This document shows, in pieces, positions 12,684 through 24,645 of a stretch of 64,000 nt of DNA. Every line of letters starts with the position of its first letter. Within the stretch, counting starts at the first letter, position 1. Made by a program: the position numbers and the translations under genes. The notes under the pieces are model-generated. The model was not told the DNA's origin and searched no databases. It saw nothing but the letters and a program-made list of their open reading frames with translations. Origin of the DNA: Acanthaster planci (Eukaryota > Echinodermata > Asteroidea > Valvatida > Acanthasteridae); the NCBI RefSeq assembly GCF_001949145.1, contig NW_019091453.1:355019-419018 (forward strand), read 5' to 3'.

Positions 12684-12973
12684 GCCCTGCCAAAAAAGTG
12701 CAACCAATGTAGATGAGGACCCAAGATGACTACTAAAGAGGGGCAACTCTCCTTAGATGAAAATGAGGGTGAGGTAGGTGGTTTTGGGTTGTGGGTAAGT
12801 TTTACTAATTTTTGAAACACTCTGTAACGCCCTGCCAAAAAAGTGCAACCAATGTAGATGAGGACCCAAGATGACTACTAAAGAGGGGCAACTCTCCTTA
12901 GATGAAAATGAGGGTGAGGTAGGTGGTTTGGGGTTGTGGGTAAGTTGGACTAATTTTTGAAACACTCTGTAAC
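12684..12973. repeat. Recent tandem duplication, 2 x 145 bp
   Basis: Copies at 12684-12828 and 12829-12973 differ by only about three substitutions, all near TGGTTTTGGG and AAGTTTTACT. A third partial start (GCCCT) follows. The high identity marks a recent duplication or young minisatellite seed. No coding function is evident. Confidence 0.92.
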
Positions 12974-13131
12974 GCCCTAAATTCTATGATTCATTTGAGT
13001 ATTTCTAGTTCTGTCAATGTGGACTAGGGGCAGTCACATGTAGTACCAGCTTGACTCAAACTGGTCTTGTATTTTTAGTCTTGTAATCAATCATTCGTAC
13101 AAGACCAAAAACTCACTGACCACAACAGAAC

Positions 13132-13165
13132 GTCAGTTATGGAATTAACGCATTCCATAACTGAC
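13132..13165. repeat. Perfect 14-bp hairpin
   Basis: GTCAGTTATGGAAT and its exact complement ATTCCATAACTGAC are separated by TAACGC. The stem is too short for a typical animal pre-microRNA. It may be the core of a small inverted-repeat element. Confidence 0.85.
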
Positions 13166-13525
13166 CAGAATTTGTACAAGGTTAACTACATCTAGGCTAT
13201 ATAGAAATACTTCTTTTGTTACAGATGAATTAACTCCTACACACTTTGCAATGAAGGTCAAGGGGGATAAATAGTCTTGTCAAATTGGATATTTGTCGAG
13301 CTTGTGTATGACTCACTCCATTTTTTTTTTTATAATTGGGATGGTAAAATTCCGACTGATAAGTCAATTGTCTGAATAACAGATAACGAAGTTCACATGG
13401 CCCTCTGGACAGGTTAGGAGCACACCAAAGACTTCAGTTCAGCCCAGTTTCATAGAATTTGCACCAATGATAAAGGGGGAGGGACACCATTAGTGGAACC
13501 ATCCACTGTCCATTTGTTGACTAAG

Positions 13526-13585
13526 TCTGGCCTGGTATGGCCCGGATCGATGAACCTGGTTTGACCCAGACAGTTGGGTTATCTG
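13526..13585 (+). CDS. Candidate 60-nt exon, unknown product (weak)
   Basis: A fairly pyrimidine-rich stretch ending CTAAG precedes it, and a strong donor-like GTAAGTATACC follows. The interval is more GC-rich than its surroundings and open in one frame (WPGMARIDEPGLTQTVGLS); its length is a multiple of three. No family is recognised. A 60-nt open interval easily arises by chance. Confidence 0.15.
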
Positions 13586-13805
13586 GTAAGTATACCACCA
13601 AAGCTTTCTGGTTATATAAAGCACACAGGCAGACTGCTGAGTCAATGTTTTATCTCATTAATGGATGAAACTAATATCACAATCAACAAGAAAGCAGGGA
13701 CAGCCACAATCACGGACAGGAACCCAGTCATGAGCCAGAATTGGATCCTTAGCAGTGCACTTCAGATTGTGGTCGGGGATTTGATTGATTCCAGTGTTTG
13801 TTGGT

Positions 13806-13918
13806 GACTGAATGGTCAAGCCAACCCACCGGACAAGGACATACTATACATAGGCCTAGGACCTATGAGTGAATGGTCAAGCCAACCCACCCAACAAGGA
13901 CATAGGCCTAGGACCTAT
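13806..13918. repeat. Tandem duplication, 61 bp + 52 bp
   Basis: Two consecutive copies (13806-13866 and 13867-13918) start with GA(C/G)TGAATGGTCAAGCCAACC and end TAGGCCTAGGACCTAT. The second lacks nine bases (around CTATACATA) and has a few substitutions. Confidence 0.9.
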
Positions 13919-16900
13919 GGAAAGCAACCAGCATTATCTTTAAGGTTGAGTTAATGATCAAACCATATCAGTGTAAAGCCTTGATCTGAATGAGCTAGTA
14001 GAGAGGCAAAAGCGGAAGCAGAAACTGGACTCTAAAAACCGAGATACATACATTAGACTTTCCTTGAGACTTCGGACAGTTTCAAAATAATATGTTAGAC
14101 TTCCTGCTCAGCTTGTTTTACAGAAACTTTGGCTCAGAAGCAAGCAACGAGTATAGAGACATCCATTGGGTAAATCAGTCACCTCTAGAGTTTTGCACTG
14201 CTCCAATGTCTAAAGTAGATGATGGTGGCAGTAATGGTAGGGTTGGGGACAGGGATGGCAGAGGAAGGACATCCGAAAAGGGCACGAATCCCAAATATGG
14301 AAAAAGCTGCCGTCTAATCCCTTTGAAAAATGCATAGCCAATTTCCCACGACATCTCTACACAGGTACTAACCCCACAGAAATCAACTTACTCATGCATC
14401 AAATGCTCCATATGGTACCTGTTACAATGGCATCATGTTTGGGTAGGCACAGACCCTTTGAAGTGAAAATTTTTTTTTTCAGTTGGCATTGCTTTCCTTT
14501 TTCAAGCTCCACTGAAGATGATGAATACCAGAGTGCAAACTGCAAAAGGTGTTTGGCTGCATACCTGCCCAATGATTGATACTATTGTTTATGAAAATCG
14601 TGAGCCAGTTTCTCTTTTCTTTCTTTTTCCCCTTCTACTCACCTCAAGAATGGAATCCCATCAGGCATTGCTGGGATGAACGAACTGCAAAATCAACCCC
14701 GCACTAACATCACGGACGAATCATATTGAATTAATATTTGCACAACCGCAAACACGGATATTACAGTTTTGTGTTTGTTCATGAGCGTGCTCATGCCGAT
14801 CCAGGAACGACTACCACTCAAAGACTCCCCTATTGTTGGGTTTGAAGTCCATTGTGCTTTTTGATTCCTTTGAAAAAATTTGCTTGTTGAAAAAAAGGGC
14901 TAACAACTTTTGGAAAAGTTCATGGAAAAAAAAAAGCAAACTTGTGGACATGTGGTTTTAAGGGATCTGCTGCAACAAACATTTATTTGGGGATTTGTGA
15001 ACAGAAGGATTTCATAAATTTTTCCCCTTGCTTAAAATCTGAAAATCGGCTTTGAGAAGAACAACAACGGCTTCTACTGCACAATGGGGTCTCAAAAAAG
15101 GGGGAAGGGTATGATGGCTTCTTCATTCTTGACTGTTTGCCCATCCTAACCTCTGCATTATAGGCCTTTTCATACCAGACAAATCTTGGGGTTCACACTT
15201 CAAATTTTTCAACCCCACACCAACCTCGAGATTGACTTCGACCTGGAGTGAATTCAGCCCTGCTCAGACCAGTGTTGAGAGTTTTCAACTCTGGTTAATC
15301 TTGCTCCCCCCCCATGAGCTTGGAATGCACAGGATTCACCCTGAGTTGAGAGTCTGTCATGGGAAGAGATCTTTATAGGAAATAATGCATTTTCAGGAGA
15401 GTGAAGGATGCATCATACATGTAGGCTCACACTGGGCCACATGTGTGAATGAAGCAGAGACTGCATAAACGATTTTTCAACAGAATGTGTACAAATTGAT
15501 AAAATCCCTGCAAAAGAGGAGCTCATCGAAGACTAAGCTTCATCCACTGAAAAAAAATTTTGGCTGTGGCTTCCAAAATAACGTGTGCCTATGGAACTAT
15601 TGGCTAGCCTAGCCATGTCCACTTCCCAGACACACAGTTGCAATACAGCTTGCAGCCAAGATTTTTGGCTGCAAAATCCTTCCTGGCCACTGAGTTACAG
15701 TTACGGTTCCCAAAGAACTCACACTGTATCACAATACATGTATACCAAATCTAAATGAACTTACACCCAACCCGATGAATTGGTTCCAAACTCCTTAACA
15801 GATAGAACTCAAATTTTCAGAGATAAAAGATGGGAAATGATTCAAGTGCAACCGAGCATGAACTATGTCACTGGTTACTGAATTCATTCAGTCGGACCAA
15901 ATGGATTTTTAGGGGAGGGACTCTACTGTCTCACTGAACCACAAAAGAATGCTTTTTTTGGTCAGCCTCTTCTTATTTGAATTACAAAAGAAACGCCTGT
16001 TCACAGAACTGAATGCCGAGGAAATAGACCACAGCAAGGCACAACTTACATGTGTACCACGCGTAATAGAACTTGTCCCAACTGTATGGTGTAGGAAATG
16101 CACGTTTCAGGTTAGACATGAGGCAGAAAACTTTCGAAGAGGCAAAAAAATGAGTGAAGAATTGAGATGAAAAACACATTCAAACCTGACAGGTTTCATA
16201 TGTGAAAATGTCTATGAAACTAAGTTTTTGTATTCTACTAATCCCTACAAATGAACAACCAATCAACCACGCATGTAACCAAACAAATAAACAAGATTCA
16301 AGTCATATTAACATCAGCCTGTCTTTTTGACAAGATCCACCAACAGCAAAGTTTTCAAATATTCCACTGGTCACTTTCTGGCACTAGGAATATAAATCAC
16401 AGACAACACCACAACGGGATTTATTTCGACAAAGTAAAGTCCCTTTTCCTCTCAAATTTTCTGTTTACAGCACCCTGCGAGATTTTCCAAAGATTCAACT
16501 TCAGCACACCTGCCTGTATGCTCTGTGCACACATTATATAGCACCTGGTGATTCATTTGTTGTACAGGCTTCGCCTATTGGTTCTTGGCATGCAACTTTC
16601 AAAATTCACCAAAGTGTTGCTTTTGTCGGTTCCCAAACTAACAGTGCACTAGTGCATTTACACTGCTCCGAACGTGTCAATTCTTTTGTGGGACCATGAG
16701 TGATAATTCACCGCCACAATAACACTGCTTGAAATGCACTGAGGTCCTGTCGTCATTTAAAAAAAATTGCTTTATGTACAGTCCGAACAATGGCCAATGA
16801 AAGTTGGTGTTTTTATTGGAAGGGGAACTGCCATCAGTGTTTCTGACGAAAAAACTCTGTTTCAGTGAAGGACCACGGGCAAACACTATTAAGTTTTCCT

Positions 16901-19400
16901 TCTCAATTTTCAAATTTATCATGTAAATGATTCTGAATGAGTTCCAGCTACTACAGTGCAACAAAAATGATCAGGAAATGCAGAGATAACAAGAACGCGC
17001 ATTTCCAATAATCAATGGTTTTATTTTAAAGAGTGCATCCAATGTCATAATCTACTCAGATAAATGAAGTTAGAAACTGAAATGCATCCTGACAGACCTG
17101 AACTAACAAGCTGCAAGCTGGTGAGACAAGTTTTCACACAGGTTCTTGGAAAAGTTCCGAAACTTGGAACTGGTCAGTTGATCAATTACATTTCACATTG
17201 AGATGAAAAAATAGTAACATATATAAATACAAAAACTGCTGCAAAATGCTTGGTACCTTCAGCAACCTAAAATACAAATCAAAAAGGTTGGAGGGCCGGA
17301 GGTTTCAAACTTAGCGGAATCTTTCTCGAAGGCAAAATGACAACTGGACAGAGACAAATAAGCAAGGATTCAACCAACACAGAGAGAACACAAAATATGG
17401 AAATACCGGGAGAAAAGTTCCCCGAGTTTCTCCTAATTCTGACTTCAACCAAACAGACTCAACACCTGCAGATTTTATCAGGTGTACTTGACTCTTTCCG
17501 AGTTTGTTAAAGGCTATATCTGTAGATGTCACTGGAAAGAGTTTACTGTTCCACTTTTTGTTTTGCACAGAAACGGGACAAATCTTTGAAAGAACTGATC
17601 TTGAAAGTCATTAGGCTCAAAGCAAGACGGAATATATCAGAAAGAGTGCAGTCCAGTATACTTCTGTGCCTGATGTGGCGGGATGTTCAAAAGCAACCAC
17701 TGGGGGAAACAACTGGCCGACCAACATGAACCAGTGAGAAGCCCATAGGAGGCCAGACTCAACATACACAATCTCCTAGCCCCAGGGGAGTTGGCCATTT
17801 TGACCAGGGTCACAATAACAATGACCCACAGCCTTGCAAGGTGCTGAGAGAGCAATGATGTTGTTATGCAAATTGAAGGTGTTGATTACCCAGGTGAAAA
17901 AGAACCAACAAAATGCCCTATGCCATTTGTCACCCGGGGCTAAACCAAATGCTGGAGTGAACACTGTACTAACCTCACTTAAGAAAGGGGGAGGGTTGAT
18001 AAAATTCACCTCTGGCTGAATTGAGTTTGAGTCCCTATCAGTGAAAACAAATTTTGATCTGAAAAGAGTGAGCTATTTTCAGAAGAATGAATCTGAAACT
18101 GCATAAAGGATTCATGACTAGCCGAAGGCAGTATAATTGAAGTGCAGGGTTTACTTGGCTGGAATTTCCTAATGATGATGGTGAGAGCTCTTACAAGTGG
18201 AAAACACCATTTGTGATTGGTGAATGACCTTTGACAATTTCTAAGGTGATGGATTGTGCCATTTAAATTCGTAAACTCACTGATTCACACTTTATGCCAC
18301 TGCCGGCTCACTGCTCAGTGAAATTTCATTCTTGAATAATAGGTGTTAATTCTTCCAAAATAACAGAGACTCCACTCTCACCATTGAACAAAGACAATGT
18401 CATGTCATTAATCTGATCATATAAAAAGGAAAAATAAAGAACTGAGGGCAAATGATAGTACCGATCTGAAAGAAATGGAAGCTTAAGTAAAGATTTCATT
18501 GTGCAGTAAAAAAAAAAATAAATAAATGTTTATGAGTACAATGGTCTGAAATGTTCTATTCCATGCAGCAAAGCTGAGTGGAATACAACATTTTGTCTGT
18601 CACCAAATTAAATTATCCTTCCAACTGCACGAATGTGACACATCCACTATTTGTTTTATACAATACCTGCATAAATCTGTTAAGAGAACAAGCTGTCTTT
18701 ACGTATTTATGTTTGTTTGCCTTTTTGTGAAAGAGATTCATGTCCGAAGTGCAACCAGTTGGTAGTACCATGCAAATGTTAGACTGGTTTCTACATTATT
18801 TGCCTCTTCTTACTGAGAACGAAAGACATGTATGGTGTAAAATGTGGGTGAGAACCAGTCAAGTAAATCTCTATTCAACAGGTACCATTGAACAGAATGA
18901 ATAATTCAGTGACGTGATCAACAATCCACCAGATGACAGAGATTCATGCAGATACTGTATTAACATGAATATACAGATATTGTTAAATGGAAGTGAATGA
19001 AAGGTATTCTCAAGATTCAATTCCAGCCTCATCTGTTTTTTTTACTTTCACATCCCTTGCATAAAGTTACCGTAACTATTTCTGATAGAACTTTGGAGTA
19101 TTAAACTGGACAGACTATCCAGTCAACAGCATCTGTGTGGAAACTACCCTATGCATGTTCTTGAAGTGCTCCAATTCGCCCAAACATACAAAATTGTTAT
19201 GGCAACCCAACCCTAGGGCAGGAAGGATCAGCAGATTAGGCATTTCCTGTATATACACTGCTTTCTCGGTCCCTGGAACACTTATTTTTTCCCCCAGCTA
19301 CCCTATCATCATGTGTTTCTCCACCAATTCATTTTTCTGGCCGCAGCAAACAAAAACTGCCGGAAGTCTCAATATACGTCCAGCAGCAGAACTTTAAACC
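13919..19400. other. Long non-coding stretch
   Basis: About 5.5 kb with no convincing exon. Around 15165-15365 there is a stretch starting near TTCATACCAGACAAATC and ending GAGAGTCTGTCATGGGAAG that resembles the interior of a small inverted-repeat element, but I could not define its termini. Poly-C (15306-15313) and A-rich runs occur. Confidence 0.35.
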
Positions 19401-19403
19401 ACA

Positions 19404-19478
19404 GGATCATGTGGCTTAGTGGTCAACCACCTCTCAGAAATGATGCCAAGGGGCTGTATACCAACCGATGAGGAACTT
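19404..19478 (+). mobile_element. tRNA-derived SINE head (fragment)
   Basis: GTGGCTTAGTGGTCAACCAC fits the D-arm and polymerase III A box (TRGCNNAGTGG). A degenerate T-arm-like GGGCTGTATACCAACC follows at the expected distance. The cloverleaf cannot be completed, so a SINE or tRNA relic is more likely than a working tRNA gene. Confidence 0.45.
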
Positions 19479-19659
19479 TAACCCCAAGCATAGGCTGCAT
19501 CAGAATCTCTTGTCTAGAGCTAGGTCTAGGTCTTCACTCCATTAGAAATGCGTGGAGACGCGTAGACAACAGACCTAGCCATAGCTCTGGAAGCCCGTTT
19601 CGGACACGGCCTCAGAGTTAACTGAACTTTTCAAGCTTTTCTTTTTCTTTCCTTTTTTT

Positions 19660-21421
19660 TTAATGATGAGGGTGGAATTGGGGCTTATTCTGTGGATGCA
19701 GGTCACCTACGCAAAAGCCTGACAGCAGCCACACCCCATTTTTGTGTTCTGCCATGCCAGAAATGATGTCCCCTTCACAGTTAGTGGCATACACACCACT
19801 TGCAGACAGTATGATCTCGTAAGCTTCAGGTATCAATGTGCCATCATCATGGAGAGCCAGTTTCACACTTGTCTGGCCTTACCCGTGTAATTTATTCACT
19901 TGGGTATTTGTTCATATCTGGGTATAACTTTACCCGGAGAATCGGTTTCACACTTCCAAACTTCATCCGGGTATTTAGCGTACCCACCTTCTTGCAAACC
20001 TGGGTAATTTGTAACTGTGTTCACATTTCAATCGAGGCAACCAGGAGATAGTAATAACAATAATCAATAATATGTACACTGTCCAGCCGACGTGCATGTG
20101 CATGCAATTCAAATACGGACACGTACCTGTACCTGTGACATGTCATGCGTGCAGCATGAGGTCACGACTGGTACCTTGCAAAGAACAATGGTGTTCGTAT
20201 AACGAAAAGACAAGTTACCAGTCAATTAGACTGGTGTCCTCTGTATGAAATACATGTATAAATACGACGAGATACCAGCTACAGTGGACATTGGCAGTGC
20301 CAGGCCTGAGGCCGTGGAGCTGAGGGCAGTGCTGGTTGCGCATGCGCTGTCCTATCTATTCGATGAGAAAACCTGCCTTGAAGGAAACCCGGCGAGCATT
20401 CATACTACTGAAGGTAACCCAGAGAATTGTCTCAAGGCCAACGTTAACCCCAAGAGGGTGTGTTAACCCACCTCGCAAGTAGGGTTAAAAATACCCGGGT
20501 TAAGTGGGGTTTCGAGGCAGTTAACCTGGAGCATTACTAACCCCAAGGAGGACAGTGTGAACACTCTGAATTACCCAGGTATTCTCTGGGTTATTTTTTT
20601 CGATAACCCTGAGAATACCCAGGTAGAAGCGTAGTGTGAAACTGGTTGAGGTTTGCTTTTATAATCAAAAAGCATATCGGCAGACATGGTACTTGTAGCA
20701 AAAATTTCAATCAAATCATTCCACAGTGGTAAACTGGTAAGCTCAAGTTGTTATCAGCTTCAAGGGCCTGTGATGGAGTAATTTCAAGTGGGGTAATTTC
20801 AACTGAGGAGAATATGTTGTGTAACTTTCTCCTGCTCCTAGGTGTATGGGAACTATATAAAATTCCTGTTTCATTGTATTGAAGACTGAAGGCTTTGACA
20901 TGTCCCTGTGCTTTCCCAAACAAACGAGAATGTTGTTGCGACGATATCACTTTAGGAAGGCACTATTCATTTTGGGAATTCTCTGGCTATGTCCAACTTA
21001 ACTTGGAAATTACGCACAACTCTACTGGAAGTGACTACAGCTTCTACAATAGACTCAAATGCATTGATGTAACTTTAAGCCAAAGCCAAGTCAGTCAGAC
21101 TTGGCTAAGTGTTTAAATTGTTCAACCAAAATTTACTCGATGAATCTGTGAGAAAACTTGGCTCACGGCTCTACTGTCATGTACTGAAATTACACAGAGG
21201 GATACTATCAAGTGTGTGCAATGTTTCTTCCATAATTTGTTGAGCTGTTGGGTTTGCAGCCAGATTGTAGGGAGCAGGCAGTTGAGGACCACCATTTTGG
21301 CGCTGAAGTGTGGAGAGATGACTCAACGTCACCAAGAAATAAATCTAGGTTGAATTGAAAAGGGTTTGGTACTCAAACCCAACCTCAGCAAGTCAGGTAC
21401 ATGTACAGAGTCCTCTACTGG
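19660..21421 (-). pseudogene. Broken minus-strand gene relic, unknown family, split by a transposon
   Basis: Protein-like sequence runs on the minus strand for about 1.7 kb but changes frame several times. In reading order the segments include VEDSVHVPDLLRLGLSTKPF (from about 21420); NGGPQLPAPYNLAANPTAQQ and a following IMEETLHTLDS block; REPSFLTDSSSKFWLNNLNT with an in-frame TAG; FESIVEAVVTSSRVVRNFQV with stops on both sides; GHVKAFSLQYNETGILYSSH and RSRRKLHNIFSSVEITP; LPLWNDLIEIFATSTMSADM after a one-base shift near 20741; and GTLIPEAYEIILSASGVYAT. A strong pyrimidine tract and CCCAG precede the first segment, so an intron boundary may be retained. An A-rich run follows the last stop (19637-19661). 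The element at 19857-20645 sits inside coding sequence with no splice signals at its edges. I recognise no family. Alternatives are several short exons, or a retrocopy. Confidence 0.5.
19857..20645. mobile_element. 789-bp inverted-repeat element with repeated ACCCGGGT-type motifs
   Basis: The left end CCAGTTTCACACTT (19857-19870) and right end AGTGTGAAACTGG (20633-20645) are inverted repeats. The TTCACAC motif recurs just inside (near 19948, 20020, 20552). The body is crowded with short variants of TTACCCGGGTAA and ACCCAGGTA in both orientations. No clear target-site duplication was found and no transposase is encoded. An open frame of about 70 codons near 20245-20466 has no recognised motif. 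It is inserted in the gene relic described at 19660-21421. The superfamily is unknown. Confidence 0.65.
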
Positions 21422-21912
21422 GAAAAGCACAGAGAAGAAGGAATGCTCCAATTATTATCTTTTTTTCAGGTGAGCAAGTTTGGAATGGTCAGAAATATTC
21501 TATACTTGGCAAAGAGCGAAAAAGTCGAGAAATTGTTTTTAGTTATAAACATCACATCTGAAATAATTCAAAATAGTTCTCCATAGTTTGTGATTAAAAG
21601 AAAACTTTGCAGCATGCAACTGCAACCTCCTTTCCGGGTTAAAGTGGCAAGAAGAGGTATCCATCCAGCATATTTATTTCAATTGTTCCTTCTGCTCATT
21701 CCTCATGTCCAACCCCTCTGCCCATCCCTACTCCAACCCACCCCAGGCCCTCCAATTCATTGGCTCACACACCTCAATAAACTTCTCTGCAGGAACACAA
21801 TCTCACACTTGACGGCCCAACGATAATAGATCTAACAACATCCGGTACAGCTTTTTCTTCTCATTTTTTTTTTAAACTGGGACAATAAAACTCACTGCAA
21901 CAGATTTCTGAG

Positions 21913-21936
21913 AAAAAAAGAAAAGAAAAGAAAAAG
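21913..21936. repeat. AAAAG simple repeat
   Basis: A short purine run of repeated AAAAG units. No function is implied. Confidence 0.85.
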
Positions 21937-21948
21937 AATGCCAAACAA

Positions 21949-22534
21949 TTAACCTGGTCCATTAATAGGCTTGGTTAGTTGGACAGACTCTTTGTGGTTT
22001 TGGGACTTCCCTGGATGTAAAAGAGTGGGAAGGGTTAATACAACAAGATCAAGTACATTTTGGAGGGTCAGATTACTCAGGAGGACTGACCTATCGGTAA
22101 CAGAACCTGCCAGACTGCCTGCCCACCATAAGGTGGTCCAAATTGGCCCTTGAGCAGTGTTTACTTTACTAATATTGATGTAAAATTTACAAGAAAAATG
22201 AGGTAAAACTGAAATTATTTTAATTAGGAGGGCAAAGGCCAATCAGATGTATGTTCATTTAGTAGCACTCTGCTTGTATTCGATTTGAACTGTGCCAATG
22301 TCTAGTGACAGGTCAGTAAAATGTATTCCATACTTTACTACATATGAGAGTTACTTTCTCTTGTTCAACAGGTGAAACAAAGGATTTGCCTTGCCAGATG
22401 TACAGCAGAGTTTTTTTTCCAAGAACCTTTTCCTTGCATACAAAGGCATGCACTGACAACTTTCCTGTTGAAGCCTGTTTCAGAGAAAAAAGCATCTTTG
22501 CTGCATCCCCGCTACAGTACTGGATATTACACAA
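21949..22534 (-). other. Further minus-strand open segments upstream of the relic
   Basis: Two minus-strand open stretches (21949-22242, containing SLAGSVTDRSVLLSNLTLQN, and 22313-22534, containing LFSLKQASTGKLSVHAFVCK) lie upstream of the broken gene in its orientation. They could be remains of earlier exons of the same gene. The second is open in more than one frame, and neither has convincing splice sites at both ends. Confidence 0.2.
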
Positions 22535-24597
22535 AACTAAACTTTGATGCAGTTTCCAGGAATCTCCAGCCTATTATTAGTTTGAAATATGAAATTTACC
22601 AGCTTCTAAAAAATGAATCACCCTGAATAACATTTCCCATAAGGATTCAAAGGAATATGGCAATATTTACCCTGTTGAGCCACAACGCCCATCAATACGG
22701 GCGATTCAAAATAGTGCGCCTCAAAGAGTTTACAAATCTGTTGACCCTTTCCAAATGCACGTTGGGTCGACAGATATCGCACACTGTGATTGGTCAACGC
22801 GTTGCCAACTCTTGGAGGCGCCCTATGGTTGAAATGCCTGTATTCCCAGCAGATTTCAAGAAATCAGGACAACAAAATATTGAAGGTTCATCATGACAAA
22901 GTCTAATCATGTGATCATAATCTTCCTCTTAATGGAATCCAGTGAAGTGAACGCTATCTTGGGGTTGTTTTTAAGTTCAACAAGGGAGAGGAATGCAGTC
23001 TGGTATTTGCCAGACAAGACCAAATAATGAATCATCCAGAAAGATTCAGGTCAGACATTTGATATATATTTTGAATCTCAATTTCACAAACTTTCCTGTT
23101 AAAACTTGTTATCAGATATTCTGCGGTAGACCTGGTTCCACAACTGTTTCCAATAATATTTTTCCTCTTGCTCTGACAGTTAACTTTGCATTCCCCCCAA
23201 AAAATAAACTTACAAATAACATTGTCTTATCACTTTACAATCATAAAGAAGGCGAGGTGAGGATATGAGTTATATTTGGTGAAATCCAAGCTATTGGTGC
23301 GAATTTGAGATGCTTCAACAATTGTTGATCAAACAATTACACAATGAAAGTGGAATATCATTGTAGCTCTGTTGACAGTTTCAAAACAGAAACCCCAAAT
23401 TGTCTTTTCTATGGTTCTTGCCCTTTTTTGGCAATAGCATCACCAAAGACAGCTTTTCCTAGAAATATGAATGATGTATCTCAAATAGAATATACACGTT
23501 ATGCAAGAAGAACAATGCTCCCAGAGGAAAAACAATAACTTGTACACCACACCTACCTACAATGGTGAAAATGAGCTCTAGGCCAATAGCATCAAAAACT
23601 GAACAGGCCGTGTTTGATAAAATATGACTTTTGCTATTTATTGAAAATATCAACATGAGCATGAACTCCACAGTGACAGCACTGTTGGTTATATTTGAAG
23701 TAAACAAAACACATTAAGAAGTATTAATCTTTACAGTTCTTAGCACAACTAGGAACACAAAATGCAACACTTTCAGCACAGTAGGACTGAAAGGCAGTCC
23801 TCAGTGTTGTATAAGTTAGCCATCAAATCAAACAATAACTGCCTACGAAGACACATTTGAACTTAGTGACACATTGCTGCAAGTCAGCCTCAACCAACCA
23901 GAAACAGTCTAACCCTGTAATTGTCTAAGAGGGCCTGTGAAATTGCAGGGTCACTAACCTCTTGGTTACTGACCTCATATTTACGTGTTTTCTTTCTGGA
24001 GAGGTTATGTTATCTTAGACCCTCTGCACATGACCAGGCTACATCCTAACCGACTGGCTGAGGCTTTAAGCACACACATCTACAGGACTCCACTGTAGCC
24101 CCTAGCCACTGGCTTCCACTGGCAAACGTGTTACTTTTATTAGCTGCAGTCATAACTTTCCAAGGACTGCCTTACAATGGTTTTACAAGTCTGGGCTCAG
24201 TCCAGTGTCCCCCTGGTACCCTGCCCCTAGCTGTGTATGACTTAACCTGTCACAACACTGGTAAACTACAGACAACCACCTGTCAACAAATATCCAAATA
24301 AAAAATAATACTTCCGTCCACAAAGAAAGAAAATTTCTGAATTGAAAGTAAGATGGGACTCTGACCAAGTAGAGAAATGAAGAAATGCTTCAAAGAAGAA
24401 TTATTGCAGTTAATCTTTGCTGTTTGGAGCGGGTACTAAGCTGATGACAGAAACAGCCAAGAACACAGATCCCACACTTCTTTATTGCTGGAAGGAGCCT
24501 ACACTGATGATACCCATAAAACAGCTCTGTGATTTATGACAACAGGCTGATCAGTCACATGGCAACAACACATGTGATCCATTCGGCGGGACTTCGG

Positions 24598-24645
24598 GAG
24601 GTGGAATGACCCAGAGGTGAAGACACTCGCCCTGCCATCCACCCC
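24598..24645 (-). mobile_element. tRNA-like SINE head (minus strand)
   Basis: On the minus strand, TGGCAGGGCGAGTG resembles an A box and is followed by CTTCACC and then GGGTCATTCCACC, which resembles a B box and T-arm. The spacing is shorter than in a tRNA, so it is at best a degenerate SINE relic. Confidence 0.3.

Noticed and set aside
13132-13165. Pre-microRNA hairpin
   Set aside because: The 14-bp stem with a 6-base loop is too short for a typical animal pre-microRNA.
15165-15365. Small inverted-repeat transposon
   Set aside because: The interior resembles other element sequence and the 29465-29700 region, but matching termini and target duplication could not be found.
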